Below are positions 11,158 through 12,591 of a stretch of 12,591 bases of DNA, piece by piece (position 1 is the stretch's first letter; every line of letters begins with the position of its first letter). A program made the translations under genes and the position numbers. The notes beneath the pieces were generated by a model. That model was not told the origin of the DNA, made no database searches, and saw only the letters and a list, made by a program, of their open reading frames with translations. Source of the DNA: DAOTZU01 sp034433995 (GTDB lineage Bacteria > Chloroflexota > Anaerolineae > UBA1429). Where the stretch lies: NCBI GenBank assembly GCA_034433995.1, contig DAOTZU010000257.1:1-12591 (forward strand), written 5' to 3'.

Positions 11158-12591
11158 TCACCCTTTCACGCCGTCGCCGAGTTGCGACTGATAGATCTCG
11201 CGGTAGATGGGGCTGGTGGCCAAAAGCTCTTCGTGGCTGCCGATGGCCTCGATGCGTCCTTGGTCCAGCACCACGATCTTGTCTGCGTTCATCACCGTGC
11301 TGATGCGTTGGGCGATGATAAAACTCGTGCGCTCGGCCAAGAGTTGATCCAGCGCCTCCTGGATCTTGAGCTCGGTCTCCAGGTCCACGGAGCTGGTGCT
11401 ATCGTCCAGGATGAGGACCTTGGGGTTGACCAGCAAAGCCCGGGCGATGGCGATGCGCTGCTTTTGGCCGCCGGAGAGGTTCACTCCTCGCTGCCCCACC
11501 CAGCTATCGTAGCCCTGGGGGAAGCTGAGGATGAATTCGTGGGCCTGAGCGGCCTTGGCGGCGGCGATGACCTCCTCATCACTGGCGTCGGGCCGGCCGT
11601 AGCGGATGTTATCGCGGATGGTGCCGCTGAAGAGGATCGTCTCTTGCGGGACGATGCCGATCTGGGCGCGCAGGGAATCCAGCGTCAGCTCGCGCACATC
11701 CATGCCGTCCAGGGTCACCTGGCCCTCGGTGGCATCGTAGAAGCGGGGGATGAGGTTGATCAGCGTGCTCTTGCCCGCGCCGGTGGCTCCCAGCAGGGCG
11801 ACCGTCTCGCCGGGCTTGGCCTCCAGATCGATCTGCGCCAAGACCGGGCGGCCCTCCTGCTGGCCGTTGTAGCGGAAGGTGAGGTTACGAAAGGCCACAT
11901 GGCCCCTCGCCTCCACCAGCGCCTTGGCGTCGGGACGTTCTTGCACCGCCGGCTCCTCGTCCAACACCTCCCAAATGCGCTGGGCCGAGGCCGCGGCAGC
12001 AGAGATAAAGTTGATCATCATCCCAAGGTTGGTCAGGGGGAACATCACCGACATGATATAGTTGTTAAAGGCCACCAACTGGCCCACCGAGCCGAACCCC
12101 GAGGCCACCTGCGCGCCGCCGATCCACACCACCGCCAGGGTGCCCAGATTGATGAGCAGCCGGGTGATGGGCATCAAGATGGCGAACAATCTGCCCACGC
12201 GGATGGATTGATCCATCAGGTCCACGTTGGCGCGCTCAAAACGCTGCTCTTCGTGCTTGGCGCGCACAAAAGCCTTCACCACGCGCACCCCGGCCAGGTT
12301 CTCCTGCAGCACCGTATTGAGCCGGCCCAATTTGCGTTGTACCTCCATGAACATGGGCCGGGCCTTGGTGGCAAAGACCCAAAAGATGACCATGGCCGAG
12401 GGCATCAACACCAACATCACCAACGCCAAGCGCCAGTTGGTGGCAAAGAGCATGATCAAGCTGCCCACGATGATCAGCGGGGCGCGGATGAACATGCGCA
12501 TGGTCATCTGCAAGAGTTGCACCACCTGCATCACATCGCTGGTGAGGCGGATCATCAATTGGCCCGTCTGGAGCTTGTCCAGGTTGGCGAA
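11158..12591 (-). CDS. ABC exporter half-transporter, degenerate-site subunit (5' end outside window)
   Basis: The 477 visible residues lack only the first part of the transmembrane domain: the frame is open to the window edge, and about 115-130 residues, roughly the first two helices, are missing compared with the family. Transmembrane and coupling segments fill visible residues 1-205, and the ATPase domain 230-465. Walker A is GATGAGKS (268-275) and the signature is canonical LSGGQ (372-376). The catalytic Glu of Walker B is Asp (LILDD, D397), and the H-loop His is Gln (IIAQRIS, Q428). These two changes mark the degenerate ATP site of asymmetric heterodimeric exporters. With the neighbour's LSQGQ they form the inactive site, while this protein's LSGGQ completes the neighbour's active one. 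The two genes are 4 nt apart and surely co-transcribed; the promoter lies beyond the right edge. It functions as an inner-membrane exporter. Confidence 0.93.
   Translation of the reverse strand, partial: FANLDKLQTGQLMIRLTSDVMQVVQLLQMTMRMFIRAPLIIVGSLIMLFATNWRLALVMLVLMPSAMVIFWVFATKARPMFMEVQRKLGRLNTVLQENLAGVRVVKAFVRAKHEEQRFERANVDLMDQSIRVGRLFAILMPITRLLINLGTLAVVWIGGAQVASGFGSVGQLVAFNNYIMSVMFPLTNLGMMINFISAAAASAQRIWEVLDEEPAVQERPDAKALVEARGHVAFRNLTFRYNGQQEGRPVLAQIDLEAKPGETVALLGATGAGKSTLINLIPRFYDATEGQVTLDGMDVRELTLDSLRAQIGIVPQETILFSGTIRDNIRYGRPDASDEEVIAAAKAAQAHEFILSFPQGYDSWVGQRGVNLSGGQKQRIAIARALLVNPKVLILDDSTSSVDLETELKIQEALDQLLAERTSFIIAQRISTVMNADKIVVLDQGRIEAIGSHEELLATSPIYREIYQSQLGDGVKG

Noticed and set aside
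10281..11303. Long plus-strand open frames opposite the ABC genes
   Set aside because: They are rich in His, Gln and Ala with no recognisable domain, and they mirror the coding bias of the real minus-strand genes.

Overview
The window is GC-rich bacterial chromosome, with third codon positions dominated by G and C. My best guess is a member of the Chloroflexota, perhaps Anaerolineae-like. The basis is indirect: a secreted lipoprotein with Thr/Pro-rich linker and tail, a degenerate metallophosphatase domain of a kind I associate with that phylum, and the mix of housekeeping and sulfatase genes. There is no rRNA, tRNA, insertion sequence, CRISPR array or phage gene. All genes but one lie on the minus strand.

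Left part (1-4790, minus strand). The window opens with the N-terminus of a TIM-barrel amidohydrolase. Two tandem hairpin terminators separate it from a lipoprotein gene (445-1578). That gene carries one in-frame TGA exactly where a Pro-Cys-Gly-Cys motif would be expected, with an open frame on both sides and a hairpin just downstream, so it is a candidate selenoprotein. Upstream lie glyA (serine hydroxymethyltransferase) and rpoD (primary sigma factor). Between them is a glyA leader with a consensus-like promoter and a 21-codon upstream ORF whose start codon sits in a hairpin. rpoD has a near-consensus promoter (TTGACC, 17 bp, TATAAT) and a leader of about 215 nt.

Middle (4860-9186). Two overlapping sulfatase-fold genes form a minus-strand operon that ends in a strong terminator. 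The downstream member has the Cys-x-Pro-Ser-Arg signature matured to formylglycine. The upstream member has Thr at that position, so it cannot be a standard formylglycine sulfatase. A 408-nt divergent intergenic region, with candidate promoters both ways and a 15-bp palindrome, separates them from a plus-strand gene of the uroporphyrinogen decarboxylase (URO-D) superfamily. This protein lacks the His-x-Cys zinc motif of corrinoid methyltransferases. The three genes may form one catabolic module, but their substrates cannot be read from the sequence.

Right part (9189-12591, minus strand). Two adjacent ABC exporter half-transporters form a heterodimer of the TM287/288 type: one ATP site is degenerate and the other intact, as shown by complementary changes in Walker B, H-loop and signature motifs. 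The upstream subunit is cut by the window edge.

The strongest candidate for something new is the TGA-interrupted lipoprotein gene. The glyA leader peptide and hairpin and the Thr sulfatase come next.
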